Shown piece after piece: positions 8,715-17,515 of a stretch of 64,000 nucleotides of DNA. The notes beneath the pieces are model-generated. The model was given only the letters and a program-made list of their open reading frames with translations, made no database searches and was not told the origin of the DNA. The translations under genes and the position numbers were made by a program. The first letter of the stretch is position 1, and each line of letters begins with the position of its first letter. Source of the stretch: JARYLZ01 sp964388275 (GTDB lineage Bacteria > Bacteroidota > Ignavibacteria > SZUA-365); the NCBI GenBank assembly GCA_964388275.1, contig CAYLZD010000012.1:1-64000 (forward strand), written 5' to 3'.

Positions 8715-10301
8715 CTATTCGTTGCGGTAGATGGCTATTTCGACCCTGCGGTTCCTTTGCCGTCCTTCCTCCGTGGCGTTGCTCGCCGCCGGTTCGGCCT
8801 CGCCGTAGGTGCGCACCTCGATGTCGCGTCGCAGCGCGGCGATTTTCTCGAGCAGGTAACGCTCCACATATGAACTGACTTCCCTGGCCCTGTTGTAACC
8901 GAGCCGGATGTTGTAGGCGTCGGTCCCGACCGAATCGGTGTGGCCCGAGACGACGACGGTGCTGTTGGGATAGCGCGCAAGAAGAGTCACCACGCTGTCA
9001 AGATTCTTCTTCTCTTCCGGCCTGATGTTGAACAGGTTGAAGTCGAATTCAACGACGAAGGAATACAGCTTGCGCTCGCGTTCGAGCACGGGAGTCAGCA
9101 ATATCGTGCGCTCACGGAGTCCGTCCGCGGCCAGCGGGTACATGAAGGAGTCCACGGCGGCCATGAAACCTGCGCATGACGCTGAAACCGCGTACTGAAT
9201 GCCGCCGCGCACAGGGCTTCGAGCGCGGCCGTCGCCGCCGGCGTTCAGATCGATTTCATCACCGAATTGGGAGGCATATGTAATGCGCGCGGGCACAGGA
9301 TCGAGGGTCCATGCATTCTTGGCGGTGTACTGCACTATCAGGTCGCGTCGTTGCTCAACCGGCGCTGACGGGGTAGTCTCAGCGCGAGTCGCAATGTAAA
9401 GGTCGAATCCGCCTGATGTGCCCGCGCGCTTCGAGGAAAAGTAAATTCTATCGCCGGATCGGGTCCTGGACATGAACAGATCGTCTTCCGCGGAATTGAG
9501 CGGACGTCCGACATTCAAAGGTTTGGACCACGAGGCGCCGTTGCGGATGCTGCGAAAGATATCGAAACCGCCGTAGCCGCCGTGATAGTCGGACGCGAAA
9601 TACAAGGTGTCGCCTGAAGGAGTCAGGAAAGGCGATTTTTCGTCTCCCGCCGTGTTGATGGTCCCTCCCATATTGACCGGGATGCCCCATGTTCCTCCGG
9701 CGCCGCGCTTGGAAATCCACAGATCGCTGTTGCCCCGGCCTCCGTGCCGTTCCGAAGCAAACACGAGAACAGTTCCATCGAGCGTCAGAGCCGGGTGGCT
9801 GTCCCAATCGGGACTGTTGAGGGGATAGCCCGGATTGACGGCATCAACGAACTCCGGACCGGATTCGCGGGCGAACCATATGTCGCAATCTCCGACTCCC
9901 CCGGCGGCGAAACAACGGGCGAAAGCTACAATACCGTCCTTTGTTTCGGCTGACATCGCGCCTTCCCTCATTCCGTCTCCCGGGCTCACTGCCACGGTTT
10001 TCGGATCCGAGAATGCCCCGCCAAGAGCGACGACTCCGAAGATTCTGTCCGTCTCGCTTCCTTCCGGTCCGCTCGGCCTGTTGGAAGTGAAACGGACGAC
10101 CGAGCCGTCCACCGCGGGAAGCGGCGCCACCTCGTCATAGGATGAATTCACGGCCGGGCCGAGATTCCGGACTATGTAATCCTTTTCGACATTCTTGACG
10201 GAGTCCACGGCCGAGCCGCAGGACATTATAAGCGTGGACGGGAACAAGACGGCGCAAATGAGAACCGATCTCGACAGTCTGTGAACAGTTTCCATTCTCA
10301 T
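8715..10301 (-). CDS. PorE-like lipoprotein: PD40 beta-propeller plus OmpA domain
   Basis: 528 residues. A short leader ends in LIMSC (Cys28), a lipobox. Residues ~50-305 hold PD40/WD40-like propeller repeats, recognised by FTSNRP, FASERHGGRGNSDLW, FASDYHGGYGGFDIF and FSSKRAGTSGGFDLY. A ~90-residue beta domain at about 315-405 could be a carboxypeptidase-regulatory-like fold. The last ~115 residues are a classical OmpA-C domain (VSGHTDSVGTDAYN, NRRVEIAIY). PorE of the T9SS has TPR, propeller, CRD and OmpA parts as a lipoprotein; this protein matches except that I see no TPR. Binding peptidoglycan as a T9SS anchor is therefore plausible but inferred. A generic propeller-Pal protein is the alternative. 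It lies 10 bases after the putative barrel gene. Confidence 0.85.
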   Translation of the reverse strand: MRMETVHRLSRSVLICAVLFPSTLIMSCGSAVDSVKNVEKDYIVRNLGPAVNSSYDEVAPLPAVDGSVVRFTSNRPSGPEGSETDRIFGVVALGGAFSDPKTVAVSPGDGMREGAMSAETKDGIVAFARCFAAGGVGDCDIWFARESGPEFVDAVNPGYPLNSPDWDSHPALTLDGTVLVFASERHGGRGNSDLWISKRGAGGTWGIPVNMGGTINTAGDEKSPFLTPSGDTLYFASDYHGGYGGFDIFRSIRNGASWSKPLNVGRPLNSAEDDLFMSRTRSGDRIYFSSKRAGTSGGFDLYIATRAETTPSAPVEQRRDLIVQYTAKNAWTLDPVPARITYASQFGDEIDLNAGGDGRARSPVRGGIQYAVSASCAGFMAAVDSFMYPLAADGLRERTILLTPVLERERKLYSFVVEFDFNLFNIRPEEKKNLDSVVTLLARYPNSTVVVSGHTDSVGTDAYNIRLGYNRAREVSSYVERYLLEKIAALRRDIEVRTYGEAEPAASNATEEGRQRNRRVEIAIYRNE

Positions 10302-10311
10302 GAACGCGGTC

Positions 10312-11097
10312 TCACAGTCGGAGCAGGAGGAGGATTTCCGCCTGCGCCGTGATTATCCGCCATGTGGGATCTTGAGATGATACCGCCGTCAAAGGCGCTG
10401 TCACATGCAAGCGCGGCGTGAGCTGTGCCCAGGTAGTTAGCCGTATGTCCGCACCTATGCCCGCGAGCAGACCAACGGCGATTCTCGCGCCGCCGGGTAT
10501 ATCGCCGCGAGGAAGCAACGCTATCGATGCCGAGCTGTCTTCATAGGCGAAGCCCGGCGTCATAACCCGTTCGATATTGTCATATTCTCCTTTCAGCGTG
10601 ACGCCGATGTCCGCGCCACCGAAAATGAAGACCGCCGAGTGCGGGAAATACCATTGGAATGCCGGCGCGAGCCGCAGCATCCGCAAATCAACGTCCGATG
10701 TTTTCTCGTAATCCAGCAGCGTATCGGATACCGGGCCGATTATCTTTGTCAGGCGCCTCTCCGGGTAAGTGAACACCGCGGAATAGTCGTGGAAGACGGC
10801 CGTGAGCGATATCGCCACGCCCAGTTTCGGAAATTGAACGACTCCCGCCATGCCCAGAGTCATGCGCAAACCGTCACGGTCGCCGAAACGGCATTCGCAA
10901 TTCGGTGAAAATGAACCCTCGTGAGAGTGCCAAAATCCTCCCAGCACCGCTCCCGCAAAAAAGCGCACCGGCCTGGCGGATATGACATCGCTGCCGTAAG
11001 GTTCGTAAGGCGCCGAGTTTTGCGCAAAGCTCCATCCGCTTCCCAGCATACACATGATGAGAAATGTTGGTAGGTGCGATACTGAAGCTGCCGACAT
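10312..11097 (-). CDS. Putative outer-membrane beta-barrel protein
   Basis: About 261 residues from the ATG at 11097. I chose this start because it opens directly into a signal peptide (MSAASVSHLPTFLIM through WSFAQ); the open frame extends to 11148. The mature part alternates short strands with aromatic girdle residues and ends in a long terminal strand (AQAEILLLLRL). This fits an 8-stranded-type barrel, although the C-terminal aromatic is missing. A loop with CECRFGDRD contains two cysteines. The gene lies 10 bases before the PorE-like lipoprotein and heads an apparent five-gene unit. By analogy with Bacteroidota loci it could be a PorF/PorP-like or generic OMP_b-brl protein; the family is not established. 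Confidence 0.7.
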   Translation of the reverse strand: MSAASVSHLPTFLIMCMLGSGWSFAQNSAPYEPYGSDVISARPVRFFAGAVLGGFWHSHEGSFSPNCECRFGDRDGLRMTLGMAGVVQFPKLGVAISLTAVFHDYSAVFTYPERRLTKIIGPVSDTLLDYEKTSDVDLRMLRLAPAFQWYFPHSAVFIFGGADIGVTLKGEYDNIERVMTPGFAYEDSSASIALLPRGDIPGGARIAVGLLAGIGADIRLTTWAQLTPRLHVTAPLTAVSSQDPTWRIITAQAEILLLLRL

Positions 11098-11350
11098 TTT
11101 TATGTACCCGTTTAAGAACAAAATCGTCAAAACGGCAGGCACATGCAAGCTTTCATATCACATCGGACATCTTTGTCTTGATATTAGATGCCGGAAGCCC
11201 TAAATTTGGGTCTGCGACGGTTCGATCCGCGGCATCATTTCCTGAATTATCCCTGTTCGTCTTTTATTCCTGCGCGGCGGAGTCGAGCGCTCGCTCGCAG
11301 GAAGGCGTTGCCTCCGAAAAACACGCACCGGTCCAAATCGAGAGGATGTA

Positions 11351-11712
11351 ATGACAAAAATTTTCAAAGCCGTATTGGGCGTGGTAAACCTGCTGCCCAT
11401 AGTGTACATCGCTTACTTCTTTTATTTCACGGCCGTCAATTTCGGGCGAGAATTTTCGGAAAACGATAATTCGTTCCATTCCATATCACCATGCACCTGA
11501 TCGCCATGGGACTCATTTTCGGACTGACGATAGGATATACCATTTTCGCGGCTGTATCGTCCCGCGTGCCCTCCGAAAAACGAACAATGTGGGTGATACT
11601 CCTGATTCTCGGCGGCATCGTGGCGATTCCGATATTCTATTTCATATATGTATGGCGTGACCCGGCCTCATCGGGCGACAACAAGCCTCCCGTGGAAGAA
11701 GCCGTCTCCTGA
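11351..11712 (+). pseudogene. Small three-helix membrane protein, apparently split by a frameshift
   Basis: Two short frames together look like one protein. Frame A starts at ATG 11351 (MTKIFKAVLGVVNLLP, one transmembrane helix) and stops at 11500 after 49 codons. Frame B is open from 11470 and carries the rest (MHLIAMGLIFGLTIGY, then ILLILGGIVAIPIFYFIYVW), two more helices, stopping at 11712. The combined plan resembles small Bacteroidota membrane proteins that begin with an N-terminal LLPIVY-type helix and end with an MPIYWYLYIW-like helix. The frame change would fall between about 11470 and 11498. It could be a real mutation, a sequencing error, or two overlapping genes. Upstream, GAGAGGATGTA offers a weak ribosome site. 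The 3' end overlaps the converging 1273-residue gene by 45 bases. Confidence 0.6.
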
Positions 11713-14700
11713 AATCAGGGTCACGTTATAGGCCCCGGGCGGCAGGGCGGAAAGATCCAGCCTGACATTCCGACGGCCGGCATCGTTCACCTCGCGGCGG
11801 ACATGCATCACCGCTCGACCGAGGGCGTCATGCACTTCGACATCCACAGTGTTGCCGGGGACAGCGCGGAAAAACAGAGTCGTGTGGTTGCGGGCAGGAT
11901 TCGGCGCCATCATGAAGCCATGTTCCTCCGGGTGGACGCCCTCACGCCCAGTCCCTGTCGGCGCTGAAGGCGCATCGTGCAACAGGAAGCAGGAATTGAA
12001 TGAATACGCGTCGTGGTAAGCGAAACCGTAGGATGTGACACCCACGCCTCGCCTGTCGCTCGTCTCGATGCGGGTCATCCCTCCGGGCACTTCCACCCGG
12101 CCGCCGTAATAAGTGCCGGATGCGATAGGGCTGAATGTGCCGGCAGGCGGCGGCGCTCCGTTAACGGTCACGGCGTTCTGCCCGCCGTCAGGAACGACGA
12201 GATTCACGAAGGACCGCGTGTCGGTGTTAGGATCGCAATTCATATCGGACGGAAATCCGGCGATTTGAACGATCCGAGGATTGTTGCGCAATACCGTGAT
12301 GTGCCTGTATATCGACGAATCGCTGATGCTGCCGCAGAAGCTCCAGTAACCGACGAGGCCGTTTCTGTCGTCGGGTTTGAGACGCCGGTACATGCTCGAA
12401 CGGATTTCGGCTTCCGTGCGTACGCGCGCCCAATACCGGACCTCATCGAAAGTGGCGCGCATGTTCGCGGCCGAAGCATCGTCATAGACTCCTCCCCATG
12501 CCAGGCCGGTCACGGCTTCGAATTGCCGCGGCTGGAATGACGCGTTTATTGCCGGACTTCCGTCCACGTACAGGACAGCTTTGCCCTGCGGTCCGTCGGC
12601 CGCGAGAGCGAGATGATACCAGCGATCCGCGCGAATCGTCTGCGCGGCGGTGTGGAAGTGCTGCTGCTGTGATGACAAACCGGTCGAAAAAGTGATCCGC
12701 CCGTCAAGCATATTGACGGAAAGACGCCAATCCGACGAATCGCCACCCGGCGCCCAGCGTGATACGATCTCGCTTCCCGACTGTATGTTTATCCAGCACT
12801 CGGCGGTGAATACCGGAACGGCTATCGCGGGATTGTCCGGGACCTCGATCCATGCGCCGGGCTGAAGCAGCAGACCGTGATTCGCGGCCGGCGCGGATTC
12901 GGGCAGCAAACCCGAAGGAAACTGGTGGCAGGCGGCGAAACGGTTTACCGGAGTGTGAATCGTCATGGAAGCGTCGCCGTACTCGTTATCCTCGTCGTCC
13001 CATGCGGCCGAATTCGAAAACTGAGCTACGAGCACCGGACGTGTGGCCTGAAGGAAGCCCGCCTTGTCAAGCATGAATTCGTGTCTGTCGCCTTTCAGGG
13101 GCAGGAAGACCAATTGAACGCCGTCCAGCGTCACCGACGTGGAGTCCTGCGTTGCGATGACTTTCCATGTGTCGCCGCCGTTGCGCGACAGAAACGGCAG
13201 CAGCGCATAATCGGACCCGAGATAATTCAGGGGCGGGAGTTGTTCCACATGCGGATTGAGGAAGCCGAAAATCGAGCGGTTGTTCTCCGGTATCCATCCT
13301 GTGCGCGCGCCGCTGAAAACAGCCACGGGTTTGTTCGACTCTATTATGCTGCCCGCCAGTCCGCCGAAAGCTCCCATTATCCCGCTCAAGACCTGATACG
13401 TTTCCATTCTATCGAGCGTGACGGTATAGGGAACGCGAGGCGGTCTGCGGGTAGACGTCATGCCGTATGGCGTTATCGTGACCTCGGTTTCGTCTTCGGT
13501 AGCCAAAATGACAAACTGCTCGTCGGTGTCGAAGTAATTATAGCCGGCCGTGATATACGATGTTCCAAGGGCCTGCACGGGCAGAACCAGTGAAGCATCG
13601 CTGTGCCGCTCCATCAAAGTGCCTGCATACACGCTGATTTCCTTGTCGCTCACGACTCGCACGCCCCTGTTCCCCGTAATCTCAGGGGACATTCGTTCCA
13701 TATCGGGGTCGACATCGAAAACGCGCACTGTATTGGCGGGAACGGTAATGTCGCTCGGGGGACCCGATGCGGGCTGTTCGACACGAATATTCGTCTCCTC
13801 GAAGGTCACGAGGAAGAGCCTCAGGATTTTCGGCGACGAACCGCCGTTGAATGGAAACACGACCCAGAACTCCGTGCCGCGTGTGGCTGCGCCGTTCTGG
13901 ACGCATGGGGGAATTTCCTCCGTCGCCGGGAGTTCCACTTCGCCTGCACAGCTCGCTCCGGCAATGCCGCTGCCGTTCAAATTGATCGAATAAGTCACCC
14001 GCATGGCTGTTCTCTGCGGCAAGGCCTCGACTAGCCATACAGCCGTCCCGACCTGCCCCGGCAACAGCGGAAGCGGTGTTACCGGAACGGCCGAACTTCC
14101 GGAAAGCAGTCGCAATTCCGGCGGTAGACTGATGGCGGCGATCAGTGCGGACAAAGATCCGGTACCGGTATTGCGCACCGAAGCCGTGATTTGAAATGGA
14201 TTCGGATCGTATCCCTGCTTGTTGGCGGACAATGCAAGTAGAATCGTATCGGGGCAAAGCAGCGATGCCGAATAGGAAGGGATGGGCGGTACCGGGAGCC
14301 GCGCTTCACAGCTCTGCGCAACCATGGCAGGATCTTTCAATTCAAAGATGAAATTCTCGATCCTGTGCGTATCGGCGGGCAGCACATGAACTCTCCATGT
14401 GAAAGTCTCGATGTCGTTCGGCGGCAAAGGCGTCGAGGAGGTTTTAGAGGGCGTTTCCCCGGCTGCAAAGACTACGCCCTGCGGCAGCGCGATCTCTACG
14501 GAAAGAGCCGGAATCGGAGTGATACCCGTGTTGCGGACGGTCGCGCTGACGGTCAGCGGATCGGGATCATATCCGCTTTCCGCCGGATTCAGCGTGACGG
14601 ATCCGGCATTGCAAGTCAGTGATGCGTCGAAGCGGGTCAGGTATCCGTACTCAGTGGTTTTTGTCACCGAATTCCCCGGATCGATCATGGTTTCATCCCA

Positions 14701-15477
14701 TTGCAAAAGCACCGCATTATCGTGCCATTTGAGCCCGCTCGGAGGGTAATTCCATGCCGCCGAACCCAGATACCCGTTATACTGCCAGCGTCCGACAACG
14801 AACTGATCGGGAGCGTCCACGCCCGCGCCGCCAAGACGGCCGCGCACTCTCAACTGATTGCCGGCCGCCTGTCCCTCGAATTTTTCAGGCATTTCCGCGC
14901 CCCGCCATTCTCTTTCCCGTGTTATGAGTGCGCCTCCCGCTTCGAAATCGAGAATATCAGTGCCTCCGACGAACAAATCATACATAAGCAGATGGCCTGC
15001 TGGTACGGGCGTCCGCGAGATATTGCGGAGCGTCGTGCGGATGTGGATGAAAGCGAAATCCTTGACCAGATCCGGTATGAATTCCTGAGTTAATTCCAGA
15101 GAGTCGCGGCCTGCGCGCATGACGGTTTTATAAACCACGCGGTCGGACAAAGCCACGGCGGTCCCCGGAGGCATTCGAACAGTGCCGAAGGGAGTGCCCG
15201 GGCTGCGCAGATTGTTGTTCGTGAATGTGATCCCGTTGAAACGCACATTCGTAAAGGAAGTAACGCCCACGCTGCGCGAAAAAAGTATAGGAACGCCTTC
15301 CCGGGTTTCGACATAGAATTGACCCGACACGCGTTCCACTATCACCGCGATGGCGTTGTTGGCCGAGCGCACATGCAGTTCTGGAATGTATTCGAACGGT
15401 TTCTCACCCTTCCCGGCGGTCTGCGAAACGGCGGTTGCCGGCAACAGCGCCAGGCACAGGTAAATTGCGTATCTCAT
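11668..15477 (-). CDS. Secreted IgGFc-binding / LamG-domain protein with C-terminal sorting domain
   Basis: About 1269 residues from the ATG at 15477, which opens a signal peptide (MRYAIYLCLALLPATAVSQ). The frame also has an ATG at 15489. Residues ~1-280 are beta-rich and unassigned. Two DUF11/CARDB-like repeats follow (YDPDPLTVSATVRNTG at about 307 and YDPNPFQITASVRNTG at about 427). Next comes an IgGFc-binding N-terminal-like region at about 535-880 (GTEFWVVFPF, ISVYAGTLMERHSDASL). A LamG/concanavalin-type domain lies at about 885-1085 (FTAECWINIQSG, DEVRYWARVRTEAEI). The tail (MMAPNPARNHTTLFF, VEVHDALGRAV, LPPGAYNVTL) is a T9SS-type sorting domain. It is probably an adhesin; the ligand is unknown. 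It follows the kelch gene by 60 bases on the same strand. Confidence 0.88.
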   Translation of the reverse strand: MRYAIYLCLALLPATAVSQTAGKGEKPFEYIPELHVRSANNAIAVIVERVSGQFYVETREGVPILFSRSVGVTSFTNVRFNGITFTNNNLRSPGTPFGTVRMPPGTAVALSDRVVYKTVMRAGRDSLELTQEFIPDLVKDFAFIHIRTTLRNISRTPVPAGHLLMYDLFVGGTDILDFEAGGALITREREWRGAEMPEKFEGQAAGNQLRVRGRLGGAGVDAPDQFVVGRWQYNGYLGSAAWNYPPSGLKWHDNAVLLQWDETMIDPGNSVTKTTEYGYLTRFDASLTCNAGSVTLNPAESGYDPDPLTVSATVRNTGITPIPALSVEIALPQGVVFAAGETPSKTSSTPLPPNDIETFTWRVHVLPADTHRIENFIFELKDPAMVAQSCEARLPVPPIPSYSASLLCPDTILLALSANKQGYDPNPFQITASVRNTGTGSLSALIAAISLPPELRLLSGSSAVPVTPLPLLPGQVGTAVWLVEALPQRTAMRVTYSINLNGSGIAGASCAGEVELPATEEIPPCVQNGAATRGTEFWVVFPFNGGSSPKILRLFLVTFEETNIRVEQPASGPPSDITVPANTVRVFDVDPDMERMSPEITGNRGVRVVSDKEISVYAGTLMERHSDASLVLPVQALGTSYITAGYNYFDTDEQFVILATEDETEVTITPYGMTSTRRPPRVPYTVTLDRMETYQVLSGIMGAFGGLAGSIIESNKPVAVFSGARTGWIPENNRSIFGFLNPHVEQLPPLNYLGSDYALLPFLSRNGGDTWKVIATQDSTSVTLDGVQLVFLPLKGDRHEFMLDKAGFLQATRPVLVAQFSNSAAWDDEDNEYGDASMTIHTPVNRFAACHQFPSGLLPESAPAANHGLLLQPGAWIEVPDNPAIAVPVFTAECWINIQSGSEIVSRWAPGGDSSDWRLSVNMLDGRITFSTGLSSQQQHFHTAAQTIRADRWYHLALAADGPQGKAVLYVDGSPAINASFQPRQFEAVTGLAWGGVYDDASAANMRATFDEVRYWARVRTEAEIRSSMYRRLKPDDRNGLVGYWSFCGSISDSSIYRHITVLRNNPRIVQIAGFPSDMNCDPNTDTRSFVNLVVPDGGQNAVTVNGAPPPAGTFSPIASGTYYGGRVEVPGGMTRIETSDRRGVGVTSYGFAYHDAYSFNSCFLLHDAPSAPTGTGREGVHPEEHGFMMAPNPARNHTTLFFRAVPGNTVDVEVHDALGRAVMHVRREVNDAGRRNVRLDLSALPPGAYNVTLISGDGFFHGRLVVAR

Positions 15478-15537
15478 ATTCTGCTCCATGTTTGCGCTGA
15501 ATGGATCCGTGTCAACGTCTCAAATAAGCGTGCGCCT

Positions 15538-17040
15538 CTACCGGCCGAGAAAGACCACCGGTGTTAAACGAATCCCGCCTTGCGATGCAAAGCGGAAAAA
15601 ATACAGACCTGCGCACAAAGCCGACCCGGCATCGTCGAGCCCGTCCCAATGCGCCGTCTGAGAATCCCCTGATGAAATGCCTGAGCACAGTTTGCGAACG
15701 CGCAGACCCGCGGAATTGCATACGGATACTTCCACATGGTCCGCGTGTGAAGATGAGAAAACCATCGTGACGGAGGCCGTAAACGGATTCGGATAGACTG
15801 CATGGATCGAGACCGCCGAAGGACCGGGAAGGGGATGCACGGCGACAGGGTCGTAGACAGGTTCTCCAAGTTCGCAGGCCGATGTGGCCGACTGGCTGCC
15901 GTAAACTTCTCCGCCCGCCAGCAGTATGCGTCCGTCGTTCAAACGCGTGATCGTGTGATAGCACCTTTCAGAGATCATTGGAGATATATATTCCCAAGTG
16001 GAGGATTCCGGCGCTTCTCCGTCCAAAATCTCGCAAGTCCGGGCGCCGTGTCCGGTTATCCAGGCTCCGGTGACCAGCACCGTGGCATCCGGAAGCAGCA
16101 TCGCTCTATGCAGGCGGCGTCCTGTGTTCATGTTTTTTACCATACGCCAGGCGCCGCGGCCCCCGTCCGCCTTCGGATCGAAAAGTTCGCAGGCCGAGCG
16201 CTCCGGATTATCTCCGCCTGCGATCAGCACGGTTCCGTCGGGAAGGAGGGTCGCCGTATGTCCTTCCCTCGGATAACGCATCGACGCGGTACTCGACCAT
16301 GTTTCCGCCGCCGGATCGAAAATCTCACAACTGGCGGTAGGTCTGTAATCGGAAACACCGCCTGTCACGAGGATGCGTCCATCCTTCAAGACAGTGGTGG
16401 TATGCAGGCCCCGGCCGATTTTCATTGAATCGGTGAAACGCCAGTAGCCGCTGGCGATTTTACCGAATCCGCTTCCGGGAGCGCGGACTTCCTGATATTC
16501 GAAGATCTCGCACGCACGGAGGCCCAGATCGAGCAGTTTGGAACCGATTACCAACACCCGGTTGCCGGACAACAAGGTCGCGGTATGTTCATACCGGGGC
16601 CGGTTCATGGGCGGCAGCGCGATCCAGCCGCCGGTCCAGGGATTGTGCACCTCGCAATCGGGAAGCGACCTGTTGTTCCAGCCGCCTGTTATCATTACAT
16701 GGCCGGATCTCAACAGCGTGGCCGTATGCTGGCTCCTCGCTGAGAGCATCGGCTCAAACTTGCTCCAGACCCCCGCGCCTCCGGCAGCGGCAGGATCGAA
16801 GATTTCGCAGCTGCTCATGTGAGACGAAGAACGAAATCGTCCCCCGGCAACCAGCACCTTCCCCGAAGACAGCAGTGTCGCCGTATGTGTATACCTGGCT
16901 TCGTGCAGACTCCCGGCCGGCTTCCATTCGATATCCGTTATCCTGCCCGACTTCGGGATCGGCGCGTATTCCCACGCCATGGTCATGGCAATTGAGAGCG
17001 TAATCGCTGACAGATGAAAACACGCGGATCGAAGATTCAT
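15538..17040 (-). CDS. Secreted kelch-repeat protein with C-terminal sorting domain
   Basis: 500 residues from ATG 17040. This start is fixed by AGGAGG five bases upstream, not by the GTG six bases earlier. The N-terminus is hydrophobic with MAWEYAP near the cleavage region. Seven kelch repeats of about 50-55 residues span about 40-420, each with an H-T-A-T-L-L...V-L-V-A/T-G-G core (for example EGHTATLLPDGTVLIAGG). They should form one complete seven-bladed propeller. The C-terminus (AVYPNPFTASVTMVF, AGLYFFRF) is a sorting domain like that of T9SS cargo. It is divergent from the cargo gene at 17516 and is followed closely by the IgGFc/LamG gene, suggesting joint expression. Kelch propellers bind sugars or proteins; the partner is unknown. 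Confidence 0.9.
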   Translation of the reverse strand: MNLRSACFHLSAITLSIAMTMAWEYAPIPKSGRITDIEWKPAGSLHEARYTHTATLLSSGKVLVAGGRFRSSSHMSSCEIFDPAAAGGAGVWSKFEPMLSARSQHTATLLRSGHVMITGGWNNRSLPDCEVHNPWTGGWIALPPMNRPRYEHTATLLSGNRVLVIGSKLLDLGLRACEIFEYQEVRAPGSGFGKIASGYWRFTDSMKIGRGLHTTTVLKDGRILVTGGVSDYRPTASCEIFDPAAETWSSTASMRYPREGHTATLLPDGTVLIAGGDNPERSACELFDPKADGGRGAWRMVKNMNTGRRLHRAMLLPDATVLVTGAWITGHGARTCEILDGEAPESSTWEYISPMISERCYHTITRLNDGRILLAGGEVYGSQSATSACELGEPVYDPVAVHPLPGPSAVSIHAVYPNPFTASVTMVFSSSHADHVEVSVCNSAGLRVRKLCSGISSGDSQTAHWDGLDDAGSALCAGLYFFRFASQGGIRLTPVVFLGR

Positions 17041-17515
17041 ACACACCTCCTGACCGATTTTTCAGGTGCATTATTGCGCCGTCATTGCGCAGATAATTAC
17101 AGAGACGCCGGAAGTGTCGCGATCCTGACATGCAAGCTGACCGGTTGACAGGCAATCCTGCGCACGACAGCTTCGTCTGTCCCGTTATGGTCACTCGTTG
17201 AAACTACGATGATCCAGTGCAAACCGCAAAACCTCGAGGATGTTTCGCGATCGCGCCGCGGTTTCACGGCAAGTCGAATATTCCGGCACGAATTTGTCAG
17301 GATTGAGGCCGTTATTGCGTCTTGTACATATCTTGTATGCAAGCGGGCCCGGTAAATGGTATGCTGGAGGTTTTTTCTTTCATTTGAGCGACACGACTCG
17401 TATATTTCATCAACACTATAATTCCGCACGATCCAGATGCCATTAGATGCGGATCGGCGATCCATAGCCGACAAACAGACAGAATCATCATAAAACACGC
17501 AAGGAGAACCGGATC
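17041..17515. promoter_or_regulatory. Divergent intergenic region, candidate promoters
   Basis: A 475-base gap separates the kelch gene (leftward) and the cargo gene at 17516 (rightward), so promoters for both should lie here. On the plus strand TATATTTC (17401-17408) and TATAAT (17417-17422) lie about 100 bases before the ATG. AAGGAG precedes the ATG at 17516 and AGGAGG precedes the leftward ATG at 17040. I see no further coding sequence or convincing hairpin here. Confidence 0.45.

Noticed and set aside
15538..17040. Possible tandem repeat or CRISPR array in the kelch gene region
   Set aside because: The ~150-160 base periodicity is explained by kelch repeats in the protein; there are no short identical direct repeats with unique spacers.
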